Assembly: GCA_016716265.1 (NCBI GenBank)
Contig: JADJWQ010000006.1
Coordinates: 2,817,501 to 2,881,500, forward strand
DNA: 64,000 bases
From: Planctomycetota bacterium
GTDB taxonomy: Bacteria; Planctomycetota; UBA1135; UBA2386
Direction: 5' to 3'
Shown here: positions 54,101-62,362 of the stretch, piece by piece
Layout of the letters: every line of letters begins with the position of its first letter
Numbering within the stretch: position 1 is the stretch's first letter
Notes under the pieces: model-generated
What the model saw: only the letters and a program-made list of their open reading frames with translations
What the model was told of the DNA's origin: nothing
The model's database searches: none
Translations under genes and position numbers: made by a program

Positions 54101-55696
54101 CGCGGGCTTCGGCTGCAGCCAGCGGCCGAGCGACACGAACACCGGCACGCGACTGCGCAATGCGTCGGCGGCGAGGTCGTGCGCGTACATCCGCAGCGTC
54201 GTCGTCTTGCCGGCGCCCGGATCGCCGCCGAGCAGGATCCGCTTCGTGTGCAGGTCGACCAGGTGCGCGAAGGTCGGCTCGCCGTCGAAGCCGGGGCGGC
54301 GGTCGCGCTCGTCGAGCTCGACGCGGCTCTGCCCCTCGCGCACGCCGAGCTCGACGTAGACGTCGCGCAGCCGGCCGTCGAAGCGCCAGCGCCGGAACGC
54401 GAAGCGCGCGTCGAAGTGATCGAGCCGGTTCCGCAGCTTGTCGCAGTAGATCTCGATCGCCTCCTGGTCGGCGTCGGCGAAGGCGAGCGCGGCGTCCGGA
54501 CTCGCCCAGTGCTGCGGCAGCCAGCCGAGCCCGGGTGCGACGCGCGTGAGCCCCGCGCGACCGGCGCGCAGGGCCTGCGCGAGCGATCGCTGCGGTGCCG
54601 CGGCATTGCCGAGCGCGGCGTAGAACGCCTGTGCCCAGGCGCCGGCGTGCGCCGGTGCCAGGAACGCGCCGAAGGTCACGACGTGCTCGGCGCCGCCGCG
54701 CGCGATCAGCTCGAAGGCGACCTGCTCGCGCAGGTCGCAGGACTGCAGCACGACGGCGCGCGTGTGGCCCCGCCGCAGCGCCCCGGCGAGCCGCGCGACC
54801 GGCAGCTCGCACTGGAACTCGCCGACGTCGCAGGACAATGCGTGGGCCCCGAACAGATCGAAGTGGTCGAGCTGCGCACGGTCGCGGTCGCGCACCGCAC
54901 AGGACCTGCCGACGAAGTGCAGCAGCGCCGGGCGGTGCTCCTCGATCAACGCGCAGATGCGCTCCACGGCGGCATCGGGGTGCAGCGCGTCGTGGTGCAG
55001 GACCTCGTCGATCACGATCGCGTCGCCGGAGGTCGGCAGCCGCCGCCCGCGGATCCGCGGGCTGCCGCTGACGACGATCACCTCGAAGTCCGCGGCGCGC
55101 AGCGTCGCGATGGTCGCCGCGATCTCGTCCTCGCGGCTGGCGACGCCCGGCTCCTGCAGCGTCGAGCCGATCAACACGAGCGCGTGCCGCCGCACCGGGG
55201 TGCGGCGCAGCGGCACGGCGCCGGCCGCTGCATCGGCGCCACCGGCGCCCGCCGGCGGCCGCCGCAACAGCTCGATCGCGCCCTCGCGGAAGCGCTCGGC
55301 GACGACGGGCGTGGCGTCGGCGAGGCACTCCCACGGAAGCAGCGCCGCCTCGGCATGGACGACGAGCACGAGGCGGCAATGCGAGCCCGCCGGCAGCGCG
55401 CCGGCGAGCAGCTCGCGCAAGCTCGGCGGGACCGCGGTGTGCCACAACCAGTCGCGCAGCGCGGCCAGGCTGTCGCGCGCGTCGCCGGCGACCAGCAGGT
55501 GCTCCGGGTGGTCGCGGAGCTGCCGCGCGGCGCGGAGCTGCGCGGCGGTCGGCGTGAACTCGTGCGGCGCATCGGGGCTCGTCAGCTCGCGCGTCGTCCG
55601 CTGCTCCCACTCGTCGACGACCGCGTCGAGCCGCGCGCGGAACGAGCCGGGGCCGGAGCCCGGCAGGACGTGCAGGTGGAACTCGGCCGTCGACAT
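51158..55696 (-). CDS. Target 3: CHAT-NACHT-FGE protein, DGR-diversified, frameshifted in its VR
   Basis: The ATG at 55696 follows GAGG at good distance. CHAT-like: Cys at about 320 in QSCDLRE; the His motif reads HFVGRSC (Arg at about 264 instead of His). NACHT: Walker A GDPGAGKTT (Lys at about 497), Walker B LLDGLDEL (Asp at about 582). The FGE lectin fold starts at about 1122 and is very similar to that of target 2. One adenine is missing inside the variable repeat (near 51610), so the frame changes after FRPA and runs on to 51158 with an arginine-rich tail that overlaps the HTH gene start. With the base restored the protein would end at 51528 with the same tail as target 2 (LGSDIEYRS), about 1389 residues. 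Confidence 0.85.
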   Translation of the reverse strand: MSTAEFHLHVLPGSGPGSFRARLDAVVDEWEQRTTRELTSPDAPHEFTPTAAQLRAARQLRDHPEHLLVAGDARDSLAALRDWLWHTAVPPSLRELLAGALPAGSHCRLVLVVHAEAALLPWECLADATPVVAERFREGAIELLRRPPAGAGGADAAAGAVPLRRTPVRRHALVLIGSTLQEPGVASREDEIAATIATLRAADFEVIVVSGSPRIRGRRLPTSGDAIVIDEVLHHDALHPDAAVERICALIEEHRPALLHFVGRSCAVRDRDRAQLDHFDLFGAHALSCDVGEFQCELPVARLAGALRRGHTRAVVLQSCDLREQVAFELIARGGAEHVVTFGAFLAPAHAGAWAQAFYAALGNAAAPQRSLAQALRAGRAGLTRVAPGLGWLPQHWASPDAALAFADADQEAIEIYCDKLRNRLDHFDARFAFRRWRFDGRLRDVYVELGVREGQSRVELDERDRRPGFDGEPTFAHLVDLHTKRILLGGDPGAGKTTTLRMYAHDLAADALRSRVPVFVSLGRWLQPKPADRDAAHLEPRKLPDFVIDDLVADRDAAFRERLKSVLARLGAEGRLVVLLDGLDELGRAARDALDRQLQDGLFPRCKTVVSTRRYQHTGSLHRFFDAELQPLTPVRAAALLRNLLERHPVTKPQVDVLVPRWRDRFAKGSRTWVELGRVPLFVTLVAELLMAGREPAAGRAAFFDDVFEHLCLDQHRGESAVDPREWEAGAAPLIVPDPALKGSQQKRDTRRRVAAVLDVLASLALAMTERTTTVATRGELVGWLEAGGPGVEQALEATGLCCDAADFLARVARHTGLLAPGDGADPDRHDADDTEWRFWHRSFQEALTAWELERLASAGSSVDEVLARVRFAPSEAQVEAQRVELLRGWEQDVERSWDDHREAETLATADELQELFRHLDRAAGRWDRDGRRSNIARILAPHRARRALQDYWIEPTALLAARLREDSARSWREAPGHSAVVTAGVAELVRGFLARDRELGRRTVERLEAIPADLLGAALAATTWSDEALRDAADGRGLWLGMTTRLAERASLYVAAARAPADLAELAGLLAERAAGVDDPGELFVIARAIESLPEGQQRQAAERAVELRLAAHVPDAPAWRAHFVSIAGGRFRCGSEAGEPRERPVHDVELSPFRLGGTPVTVRLFRRFWPGHRMSVDGRSIVTLESWRGTIDGEPVDELPVSYVSWYAAQMLCRWLRHHWEAIAGDEAELSGLVPVLPTEAQAEFAIRGGPGGIGDWWFGEERRARDCTWNADNSEGRSHAVGRKERNGLGLADVVGNVWWWCRDAFDPRAYELRVKEEPVRDPVASGPAAAPRVVRGGSFVVPVHDLRSASRDWFRPATRTGTWACASRSCLRPPSSARTSNIDLRDMSPRGGAAAFRRSAAVLAVLPAGRRAVLPADRDFAICHRRSASAVRTAVSRRTAASRVHISAGARRPAAHPAVAAAQDRRSAADPPCNERREPSRPPGIPGGAPEEVASAPRLDAHGDHDP
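51184..51527. other. GC-simple region with palindromes between the HTH gene and target 3
   Basis: No separate gene was recognised, although the frameshifted tail of target 3 runs through it. It is filled with CGGCGG/CCGCCG words. A perfect 18-bp palindrome CCGCCGTTCGAACGGCGG lies at 51379-51396, differing from the one after the RT only in its centre. Confidence 0.6.
51497..51558 (-). promoter_or_regulatory. VR3 3' flank (IMH-type element)
   Basis: 62 nt nearly identical to the VR2 flank, with the ancestral stop TAG at 51530-51528 inside. It is followed by a hairpin with the stem CGGCGG and CCGCCG and the loop CGTT (51489-51504). Confidence 0.6.
51559..51704 (-). repeat. DGR variable repeat VR3 (in target 3), with 1-nt deletion
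   Basis: 146 nt; 14 substitutions against the template, all at template adenines (for example AAC to TTC, CAG to CGG, TCA to TCT), plus loss of one A from a GCGAAC. Non-adenine template bases are unchanged. The flank beyond it equals that of VR2 with one difference. Confidence 0.93.
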
Positions 55697-55764
55697 CGGG
55701 AGCGCCTCTCCGAGTCCGGATCGTGCCGGATCGCCGCGCGCGCGGCCAGCGATCCGTCGCGCGG

Positions 55765-56673
55765 TCAGCGCGCGGTGGCGACCAGCGCGACGGCCGCGAG
55801 CTCGGTGCCGGGTGCCGCGGCGCGGCCGTCGAGGCGCGCGACCGCGAGATCGAGCTGCCAGATCGCCGCGCGGTCCGGGTCGGTGCGGATCGTGACGTCG
55901 GTCGCGATCGCGAGCGCGATGCCGTCGCCGTCGTCGAGCTGGACGATCGCCCAGGCGCGCTCGGGAGCGGGCTCGGCGCCCGGCGCGGTGCCGACGCGCA
56001 GCGCGCAGCGCGACCGCTCGTCGACGACCGGCAGCGGGCGCGGCGCGACGGGGAGCGGGATGCAGGTGCCGTCGGGGGTGACGAGCTCGACCGTCGGCAT
56101 GGCATCGCCGGCGCCGTAGTGGCCGAGGTCGGGCAGTTCGCGGCGCAGCTTCGCCGCCTCCCGTGAAGCGATGAGGTGGATCGCGTTGGATGAGCGGCCG
56201 AGGTCCTCGCCGATCTGCCGAGCCTCCTCGTCGTCGATGTAGCGGCGCCACAGCACGTCCTGCACGTGGTCCGGCCGCTCGGCGAGGTAGCCACACAGGA
56301 TCGCGTCCCGCTCGGCGCGCCGGGCGAGCGCCTCCGGCGACTCGGCCTCGTCGGTCTCCGGCTGCCAGCCGTGGCCGTCGCCGTTCAGCTGCTCGAGCGA
56401 CGCCATGCGACGCTCGCGACCGCGTCGCTCGCGGTAGCGCATCGCCGCGAGCCGGACGGCGTTCAACAGGAACGAGACGGACTCGGCGACCGAACGCCAG
56501 TCGAACGCGCGGCGCGCGGCGATCAGCCAGGCGTCCTGGAGCACATCGGCCACGTCATTCGGGTGCACGCCCAGCATGACGGCGTGGCGCTCGAGCCGTG
56601 CGCGGCGGGCCTGGAACATGCGCGCGAGGCGTGCGTGCGGATCGAGCTGGGGATCGTCGTCGTCGATGTCCAT
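55765..56673 (-). CDS. Second ECF-like sigma factor with the same C-terminal extension
   Basis: 302 residues. Region 2 is about residues 15-95 (DVADVLQDAWLIAARRAF, SVSFLLNAVRLAAMRYRER). Region 4 is about 125-180 (LWRRYIDDEEARQIGEDLGR). After LPDLGHYG the C-terminal beta domain repeats the pattern of the first sigma factor (APRPLPVVDERSRCALRV). It lies 68 nt upstream of target 3 on the same strand, so the two may form one unit. The pairing sigma factor with CHAT-NACHT-FGE therefore occurs twice. Confidence 0.75.
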   Translation of the reverse strand: MDIDDDDPQLDPHARLARMFQARRARLERHAVMLGVHPNDVADVLQDAWLIAARRAFDWRSVAESVSFLLNAVRLAAMRYRERRGRERRMASLEQLNGDGHGWQPETDEAESPEALARRAERDAILCGYLAERPDHVQDVLWRRYIDDEEARQIGEDLGRSSNAIHLIASREAAKLRRELPDLGHYGAGDAMPTVELVTPDGTCIPLPVAPRPLPVVDERSRCALRVGTAPGAEPAPERAWAIVQLDDGDGIALAIATDVTIRTDPDRAAIWQLDLAVARLDGRAAAPGTELAAVALVATAR

Positions 56674-56777
56674 GCACCTGGAACCGGGGGGCGGCGCGTT
56701 CCTGTCGCAGAATATCGACTTCGATCATGCCGTCCCGCCCGACCGGCGCGAAGCCGGCCGGGCGCGAGGCGACGCGC

Positions 56778-57626
56778 TCAGCGGATCCGCAGCGAGCCGT
56801 TGACCCGCAGCACGCCGGTTGCCAGCGGGTTCGGCAGCTCCTCGGGCGGCGGCTCGGCCGCGACCGCGGGCTCGCTGTCACCCACCAGCTCGTCGAGCCG
56901 CGCGAACACGTCGCTCCGCTGGCCGAGCAGCTCGCGCAGGTCGGCCGGCGGGCCGTCGTCCGCGAGCACGCGCTTCGCCACCTCGACGCGGCGGCGGACG
57001 TCGGCGAGCCGCTCGCGCACGGCGGGCAGCACGTTGTCGGTCGCGCCCTCGAACGGCTGGCGCAGCTCGCGCTCGGCATCGAGCCGCGCGCACTCCATCC
57101 GCAGCCGGTCGATCTCGAGCTGGCACGCGTGCCGCTCGCTCTCCATCTGCTGGCGCAGCCGCCGCAGGTCGCCCAGCGCCTCGCGCTGCGTCGCGATCTG
57201 CTGCTGGAGCGACGCGACGCGCTCGCGGTCGAGCTCGTGCCGCGCCACCAGCTCCATCGTGTAGCGCTCGAGCTGGTCGAGCCGCGACGCGCTCATCGCG
57301 TTGCGATCCTGCGCGCGGATCAACCGCATCTCGGCCGCCTGCTGCTCGACGCGGCCCTGCACGGTGTCGAGCTCGCGCTGGTTCTCGACCAGCCCGACCT
57401 CGTGGGTCGCGATCTGCTGACCGACCGCCTCGATCGACGCATCGATCTGCGCGAGGTCGCGCTCGGCGACCGCGATGTCGACCTCCGGCGCCACGGCGCC
57501 GGCGAACCACGCGCGCATCGAGTGGAAGGCGTGGCTGATGTAATCGGGAGCCGCCGAGCCGAAGGCCACGAGGCTCAGCACGAACATGCTGGCCAGCGCC
57601 AGCGTCGTCTTCAGGAGGAACTTCAT
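56778..57626 (-). CDS. Membrane-anchored coiled-coil protein
   Basis: 282 residues from the ATG at 57626. An N-terminal hydrophobic segment (LLKTTLALASMFVLSLVAFG) leads into about 200 residues of heptad-rich coiled coil (VGQQIATHEVGLVENQREL, DRERVASLQQQIATQREAL) and a short proline-rich tail. No enzymatic domain was seen. It could be a periplasmic scaffold of the island. The gap to the sigma factor gene is about 100 nt, same strand. Confidence 0.65.
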   Translation of the reverse strand: MKFLLKTTLALASMFVLSLVAFGSAAPDYISHAFHSMRAWFAGAVAPEVDIAVAERDLAQIDASIEAVGQQIATHEVGLVENQRELDTVQGRVEQQAAEMRLIRAQDRNAMSASRLDQLERYTMELVARHELDRERVASLQQQIATQREALGDLRRLRQQMESERHACQLEIDRLRMECARLDAERELRQPFEGATDNVLPAVRERLADVRRRVEVAKRVLADDGPPADLRELLGQRSDVFARLDELVGDSEPAVAAEPPPEELPNPLATGVLRVNGSLRIR

Positions 57627-57774
57627 CACGTTCCGGTCTCCGTCGTCGTCCGGTGACGGCGCCGGCGGCGGGGGGCCCACCGGCATCGGGTGCGAGCAGC
57701 GTGCTCGCTCCGGGTCTCACAACCGCGCCGGGCCAGCGGACCTGTCGGAGTCCGCGCGCGGATTCGCGGCCCGC

Positions 57775-58893
57775 TCACGCGAGCGCCGCCGCCGAGCGCC
57801 ATACCAGCCGGCCGTCCCGGCCCGCCCGGTAGCCGTCGCCGCGGGCCTCGAATTGCCGCAGCGCCGCGGTGGAGCCGAACGCACGGTCGCGGACGAACTC
57901 GCGCACGAGCCGCCGCACCGGCTCGGCGACGGCGGCCAGCGGGCCGAGCGCGTCCGCGGTCGGATCCGCGAGCCCGGCGAACAGCACCTCGCGCAATGCA
58001 TAGGCGAGCTGCTGGCGATCCTCGGGGCGCGTGCCCAGCTGCCGCCACACGTCGCGATGGAGCGGCGCCAGCGGCGCGGACTCGAGGCGCTCGGCGAGGG
58101 TCACCGGACTGAGGATCACGAGCAGCTCCCTGCGCCGCGTGCGCTCGAGCCACTGCTCGTGCCGGGCGACGTGCGCGGTCGCCTTGACCTGCACGCGGGC
58201 GCCATTGCGGCGACCGAGGTCCTCGTAGCGGACGCGGAGATCGGTGACCTGGCAGTAGTCCTCCTCGAGCCGCGCGGCGTCGGCGCGGTGGCGATGCTCG
58301 TTCAGGATGTCGAGCACGAGATGCTCGAAGCGGCGGTAGTCGCGCGCCGGAACCAGCGCCAGCGGGAACGTCGTACGCCGCCGCAGGATCCGCTGCAGGT
58401 CGAGCAGGTCGTCGGCGAAGCGGGCCACCGCGCGCTCGACCTGGCCGCGCAGCAGCGACGCGTGCGCCGCCGGGTCGGCGATCTCGAAGCCGATGCCCCA
58501 GAACGACAGTCTGTCGAGCTGATCGAGGCGCAGGATGCGGGCCGCGCCGCGGGGCAGGCGCGCGCGGAAGCTGCCGTCGGGGAGCGGCTCGGCCTCGCCG
58601 CGGACCGTCACGTCGAACGAGTCGGCGCACAGCCGGTCGACGAGTTGGCGCACGCACACGGCCCGCCGCGGGTCCGACCGCCGCGCCGGGCCGAGCCGGC
58701 GGTAGGCGTCGACGACGCGCGGCCCGACCGCGAGAGACAGGTCGGGATCCGCGAGACGGTGCGTGAGCTCGCCGGTCGGGACCGCGGCCTCCAGCGTCTC
58801 GATGGCGTGGCGGAACGCGGTGGCGAAGCGCGCGGGCTCCGCGGGCGCGAGGTCGGGGAAGGTGCCGGGATCGGGATGGTCCATTTCATTCAT
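57775..58893 (-). CDS. Unrecognised soluble protein of the island
   Basis: 372 residues starting MNEMDHPDPGTFPDLA. It is helix-rich at both ends with a central beta part; the stretch YCQVTDLRVRYEDLGRRNGA followed by RVQVK has an acidic-then-lysine pattern that loosely recalls PD-(D/E)xK nucleases, and it is followed by a strand-helix (RELLVILSPVTLAERLES). This is not enough to assign a nuclease. It is in line with its neighbours on the minus strand. Confidence 0.55.
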   Translation of the reverse strand: MNEMDHPDPGTFPDLAPAEPARFATAFRHAIETLEAAVPTGELTHRLADPDLSLAVGPRVVDAYRRLGPARRSDPRRAVCVRQLVDRLCADSFDVTVRGEAEPLPDGSFRARLPRGAARILRLDQLDRLSFWGIGFEIADPAAHASLLRGQVERAVARFADDLLDLQRILRRRTTFPLALVPARDYRRFEHLVLDILNEHRHRADAARLEEDYCQVTDLRVRYEDLGRRNGARVQVKATAHVARHEQWLERTRRRELLVILSPVTLAERLESAPLAPLHRDVWRQLGTRPEDRQQLAYALREVLFAGLADPTADALGPLAAVAEPVRRLVREFVRDRAFGSTAALRQFEARGDGYRAGRDGRLVWRSAAALA

Positions 58894-59039
58894 CCCGCAG
58901 AACCGATCGCGCGCGCTCCATCTGTCGCGGGCGCACCCGCCCCGGTGGCGGTGCTCCGGCCCGCCGCCCACCCGCGGCCCGCGCGGACGGCAGAAAGGCA
59001 CGCCCGCGGACGCCACGTCGGGCATCCGCGGGCGCTCGC

Positions 59040-59201
59040 TCACGCCGGCGGCAGCGTCACACCCTCCGCGTCCATCAGGGCGAGGACGTAGAAGAGGGTG
59101 ACGCCGACACCGATCAGCAGTCCCCACACCAGCTCCGCCACGCGTGCGCGGCGGTGGCCGCGCGGCGCTGCGGCCGGGGTGGTCTCGGTTGCGTTGTCCA
59201 T
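59040..59201 (-). CDS. Small single-pass membrane protein
   Basis: 53 residues with a basic patch and one membrane segment (ELVWGLLIGVGVTLFYVLAL). It may belong to the minus-strand run of the island, but no family was recognised and no strong ribosome binding site was seen. Confidence 0.45.
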   Translation of the reverse strand: MDNATETTPAAAPRGHRRARVAELVWGLLIGVGVTLFYVLALMDAEGVTLPPA

Positions 59202-59398
59202 TCGAATCGCTCCGCAGGTGGGCCGGCGGCGCATCCGCCGGACTCCGCCGCCTCAACCTCCGCGGAGCCCGAAGACTGTCTGGCCGCGATCGGAATCGCG
59301 TCGCCGCCATCGCCATCCGCGTGCGGCTGCAATGCGTGTGCGGCTGCAATGTGCGCGCAACGTGACATCCCGGCACGTCGAACCGGGTTCCATCGACG

Positions 59399-60664
59399 AT
59401 GCGCATCCTGCTCACCATCACGCGTGCGGCGATCGACGCGGCGTTGGAGAGAATCCGCGGCCACGGCGACCCGTTCGTCGAGCTGCCGGCCGGCGTGCGG
59501 ACCGACGACGGCGTGCTCGAGCTGCTGTGCCCGATGACCAGCGGGGCACCATCGCATTGGCTGCGGGCCGCGCCTCGCGTGCGCGTGTTCGAGCTCCCGG
59601 CGGGATTGCGTCGCATCTCGCATCACTACTGGGCGTCGTTCGACCGTGGACGACAGCCGCTGCACCGACTCGATCTGGCGCTGTTTCCCGACGGCCGCGG
59701 CTGCAGCGCGGCCTGGCTCGACGAGGCCGACGTCCACCGCGTCGCCGAGGTGCGCGTCGTCGGTGCCGGTCTCGAGCGCTGGCAGCCCGGCGACGAGCCG
59801 CCGGAGCTGTTCGGCGAGGTGCCCGACGACGGCGCGTTCAGCCGGCGCATCGGCGCGCTCGGCGGCGAGGCGGTGTTCGCGCGCCAGCGGGCGCTGAGCG
59901 TGGCGATCGTCGGCGTCGGCGGGCTCGGCACCGCGATCGGCTCGCTGCTCGCCGCGGCCGGCGTCGCGCGGATCGCACTGATCGATCACGACCTGGTCGA
60001 GCCGCACAACGTCGAGCGCATGCAGGTGTTCGCCGACTCCACCGGCGCCAGCAAGCCGGTGGCCCACGCCGAGCTGCTGCGCCGCACCGCGCCGTGGACC
60101 GAGGTCGTCTCGCTCGCCGTGCCGGCCGAACACCCGCGGGCGATCGCGGCCTGCGCCGCGGCCGACCTGATCGTCACGGCACCCGACCGCGATGGTCCCA
60201 GGCTGGTCGCCGCCGCGGTCGCCGCCGCGTTCCTGCGCCCGCACCTCGATCTCGGCACCGGTGTGCACGGCGACGGCACCGACATCGAGGCCGGCGCCGA
60301 CATCCGCCTGCTGCTGCCGGGCCATTGCGCCGTCTGCGTCGGCGGCTTGGAGCTCGCGGCGCGCGAGCAGCCGTCATGGCGGCGCGAGCGGGCCGGCAGC
60401 CTGCGCTCGTTGAACACGCTCGCTGCGGCGATCGGCTGCCGGCTGGTCGAGCAGCTCGTCGCCGGCGCGGTCGGCGAGTCGCGCTGGCTCCGGTTGCGCT
60501 CGGGACGACACGGCGAGCTGGAGACGATTCCGCTCGCCGCCACGCCGGACGGCGACTGCCCGCTATGCGGCGGGCTCGGCGGGGTCGGCATGCGCGTGCT
60601 GCGTGCCGTCGAGGAGCCGGCCGGGCTCGTCGCACTGTCGCGGCGCGGCGCCCGGCCGGCGTGA
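59399..60664 (+). CDS. E1-like/ThiF-family adenylyltransferase with unidentified N-terminal domain
   Basis: 421 residues. An N-terminal domain of about 150 residues was not identified; no JAMM/JAB metal motif (HxH and D) was evident. The ThiF/E1 domain has the ATP site GVGGLGTAIGS (about 172), LIDHDLVEPHNVER and a typical Asp. Two cysteine pairs, CAVC (about 310) and CPLC (about 388), should bind zinc. These enzymes adenylate the C-terminus of ubiquitin-like or sulfur-carrier proteins. No ubiquitin-like partner was seen in the window. Its stop overlaps the start of the ATPase (GTGA), so the two are coupled. Confidence 0.8.
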   Translation: MRILLTITRAAIDAALERIRGHGDPFVELPAGVRTDDGVLELLCPMTSGAPSHWLRAAPRVRVFELPAGLRRISHHYWASFDRGRQPLHRLDLALFPDGRGCSAAWLDEADVHRVAEVRVVGAGLERWQPGDEPPELFGEVPDDGAFSRRIGALGGEAVFARQRALSVAIVGVGGLGTAIGSLLAAAGVARIALIDHDLVEPHNVERMQVFADSTGASKPVAHAELLRRTAPWTEVVSLAVPAEHPRAIAACAAADLIVTAPDRDGPRLVAAAVAAAFLRPHLDLGTGVHGDGTDIEAGADIRLLLPGHCAVCVGGLELAAREQPSWRRERAGSLRSLNTLAAAIGCRLVEQLVAGAVGESRWLRLRSGRHGELETIPLAATPDGDCPLCGGLGGVGMRVLRAVEEPAGLVALSRRGARPA

Positions 60665-62268
60665 CGCACGCCCGACAGACCCGCGGCGCGAACGCGGTTC
60701 CGATTGCCATGCCGATGCGACCCGAGCCGGTCCCCGACTCGTTCCAGCGCGACGAGCGCTTCTTCGATCTGGCGGCCGAGCTCCCCGCGCTGCCCGATCA
60801 CCATCCGGAGCCGGTGCACGGCGGCGCGCGCCTCGCCACCCGCCAGGAGATCGAACATCTGACGCGCCGCCGCGCAAGCGACGTCCACGGCATCGCGCTC
60901 CCGCATTGCTCCCTGCTCGGCGCGGATCCGTCCGCGCGGCGGCTGAAGCTGCTGCACGACCGCACGCTGTGGCTGCCGGACCGGACCCTGCAGCGTCACC
61001 TCCTCGCGGTCGGCCCGATCGGCAGCGGCAAGACGATGAACTGCGTGCTGCCGCTCGCGGCGGCGCACGTCGCCCGGACCGCCGGCGTGCTGATCGTGTT
61101 CGACCCGAAGGTCGAGCTCTACGAGATCCTCGCCGAGCTGGCCGCGCGTGCGGGGCGGCCCGCCCGCGCGGTGCTACGGCTGAACCTCGCCGACCCGCGC
61201 CGCAGCGTCGGCTGGAGCCCGCTCGGGCGGGCGCCGTCGCGCCGCGAGGCCCATACCGTCGCGCACGCACTGGCGCTGGCTACGCACAATCCGGCGGCCA
61301 ACGACTCCGCATTCTGGCTGCAGAGCGCGACCGACCTGTACGCCGCGATCCTGTGCGCGCTGGGCCGCGAGCGCCGCGCGTCGCTGCCGCTGCTGCGCGA
61401 GGTGCTCGACCAGCCGCGCCGCCAGCTCTTCGAGTGGCTACAGCAGCGGGTCGCGGCCGAGCCCGGGATCGCTTCGTTCGGCGAGTTCCTGGCGAGCGGA
61501 TCCCACAATGCGGAGACGGTCCTCGCCGACGCCCGCTCGCGGCTCGTCACCATGATCGACGAGGATGCCGCCGCCGTGCTGAGCCATGCCGAGCTCGACC
61601 TGCGCAGCGTGTTCAGGGCACCGACGGTGCTCGTCGTCGAGCTGCCGGAGACGACGCTCGGGCGTCTGCGTCCGCTCTACGGCCTGTTGCTGTCGCAGCT
61701 CCTCGACGCCGCGATCCACGTCGCCGACGAGACCGGGCGCGCCCGCCTGCCGCACCCCGCGGCCCTGCTCGTCGACGAACTCGGCAATGTCGGCGCGGTA
61801 CCCGAGCTGCCGGTCCGCCTCAATACGCTGCGCTCGCGCGGGCTCGGCGTGGTCGGCGCGGTGCAGACCCTCGAACAGCTCCGCTGCGCGTATGGAGGGA
61901 GCGCCGGTGCCGTGCTGACCGGCTTCGCCAGCAAGCTGTTCCTGCCGGGAGTCGAGCCGGACGACGCGCTCTACGCCGCGATCCGCAGCGGCACGACCAC
62001 GGTCCGCGTCGCGCCGGGCTCGCCGCTGCCGATCGCACGCCCGTTGCTGACGCCCGAGGAGATCACCCGGCCGCGCCGCCACGCGCTGCTCGGCCGGCCG
62101 ACGACCTTCCTCCTCGCCGACGAGCCCCCGTTCCAGGGCTGGCTGCGGCCCGCCTACGAGCGCCCCGACCTGCGCGACGTGCTGGCCGCGGTCGACGGGC
62201 GGATCACGCAGCGCACGCAGCCGCTGCGGCGCGAGCGGCTCGCGGACGGTCAGGCCGGCTCGCAATGA
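60661..62268 (+). CDS. TraG/VirD4-like coupling ATPase
   Basis: About 535 residues from the GTG at 60661 (a later ATG at 60709 is possible). Walker A is GPIGSGKT (about 120-127) and Walker B ALLVDELGN (about 370). The region following, with IRSGTTTVRVA and FLLADEPPFQGW, matches TraG-type and TraM-recognition ATPases. It appears to lack N-terminal membrane segments. Without any other conjugation gene in the window, it may be a soluble homologue used in a conflict system. Confidence 0.75.
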   Translation: MTHARQTRGANAVPIAMPMRPEPVPDSFQRDERFFDLAAELPALPDHHPEPVHGGARLATRQEIEHLTRRRASDVHGIALPHCSLLGADPSARRLKLLHDRTLWLPDRTLQRHLLAVGPIGSGKTMNCVLPLAAAHVARTAGVLIVFDPKVELYEILAELAARAGRPARAVLRLNLADPRRSVGWSPLGRAPSRREAHTVAHALALATHNPAANDSAFWLQSATDLYAAILCALGRERRASLPLLREVLDQPRRQLFEWLQQRVAAEPGIASFGEFLASGSHNAETVLADARSRLVTMIDEDAAAVLSHAELDLRSVFRAPTVLVVELPETTLGRLRPLYGLLLSQLLDAAIHVADETGRARLPHPAALLVDELGNVGAVPELPVRLNTLRSRGLGVVGAVQTLEQLRCAYGGSAGAVLTGFASKLFLPGVEPDDALYAAIRSGTTTVRVAPGSPLPIARPLLTPEEITRPRRHALLGRPTTFLLADEPPFQGWLRPAYERPDLRDVLAAVDGRITQRTQPLRRERLADGQAGSQ

Positions 62269-62362
62269 CGCGCGGTTCGCCGAGCGGCGCCAGCTGGTCG
62301 ACGCCGGGTGCGCCGCGCCGCAGCGTTGACGGGCGCCCGGACCGGCGCCATGGTGTCCGCGA

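Noticed and set aside
57775..58893. Restriction endonuclease
   Set aside because: The acidic-lysine pattern is too weak and no methyltransferase partner is present; left as unrecognised.
59399..59850. JAB/JAMM deubiquitinase-like domain at the N-terminus of the ThiF protein
   Set aside because: The expected metal-binding HxH and Asp arrangement was not found.
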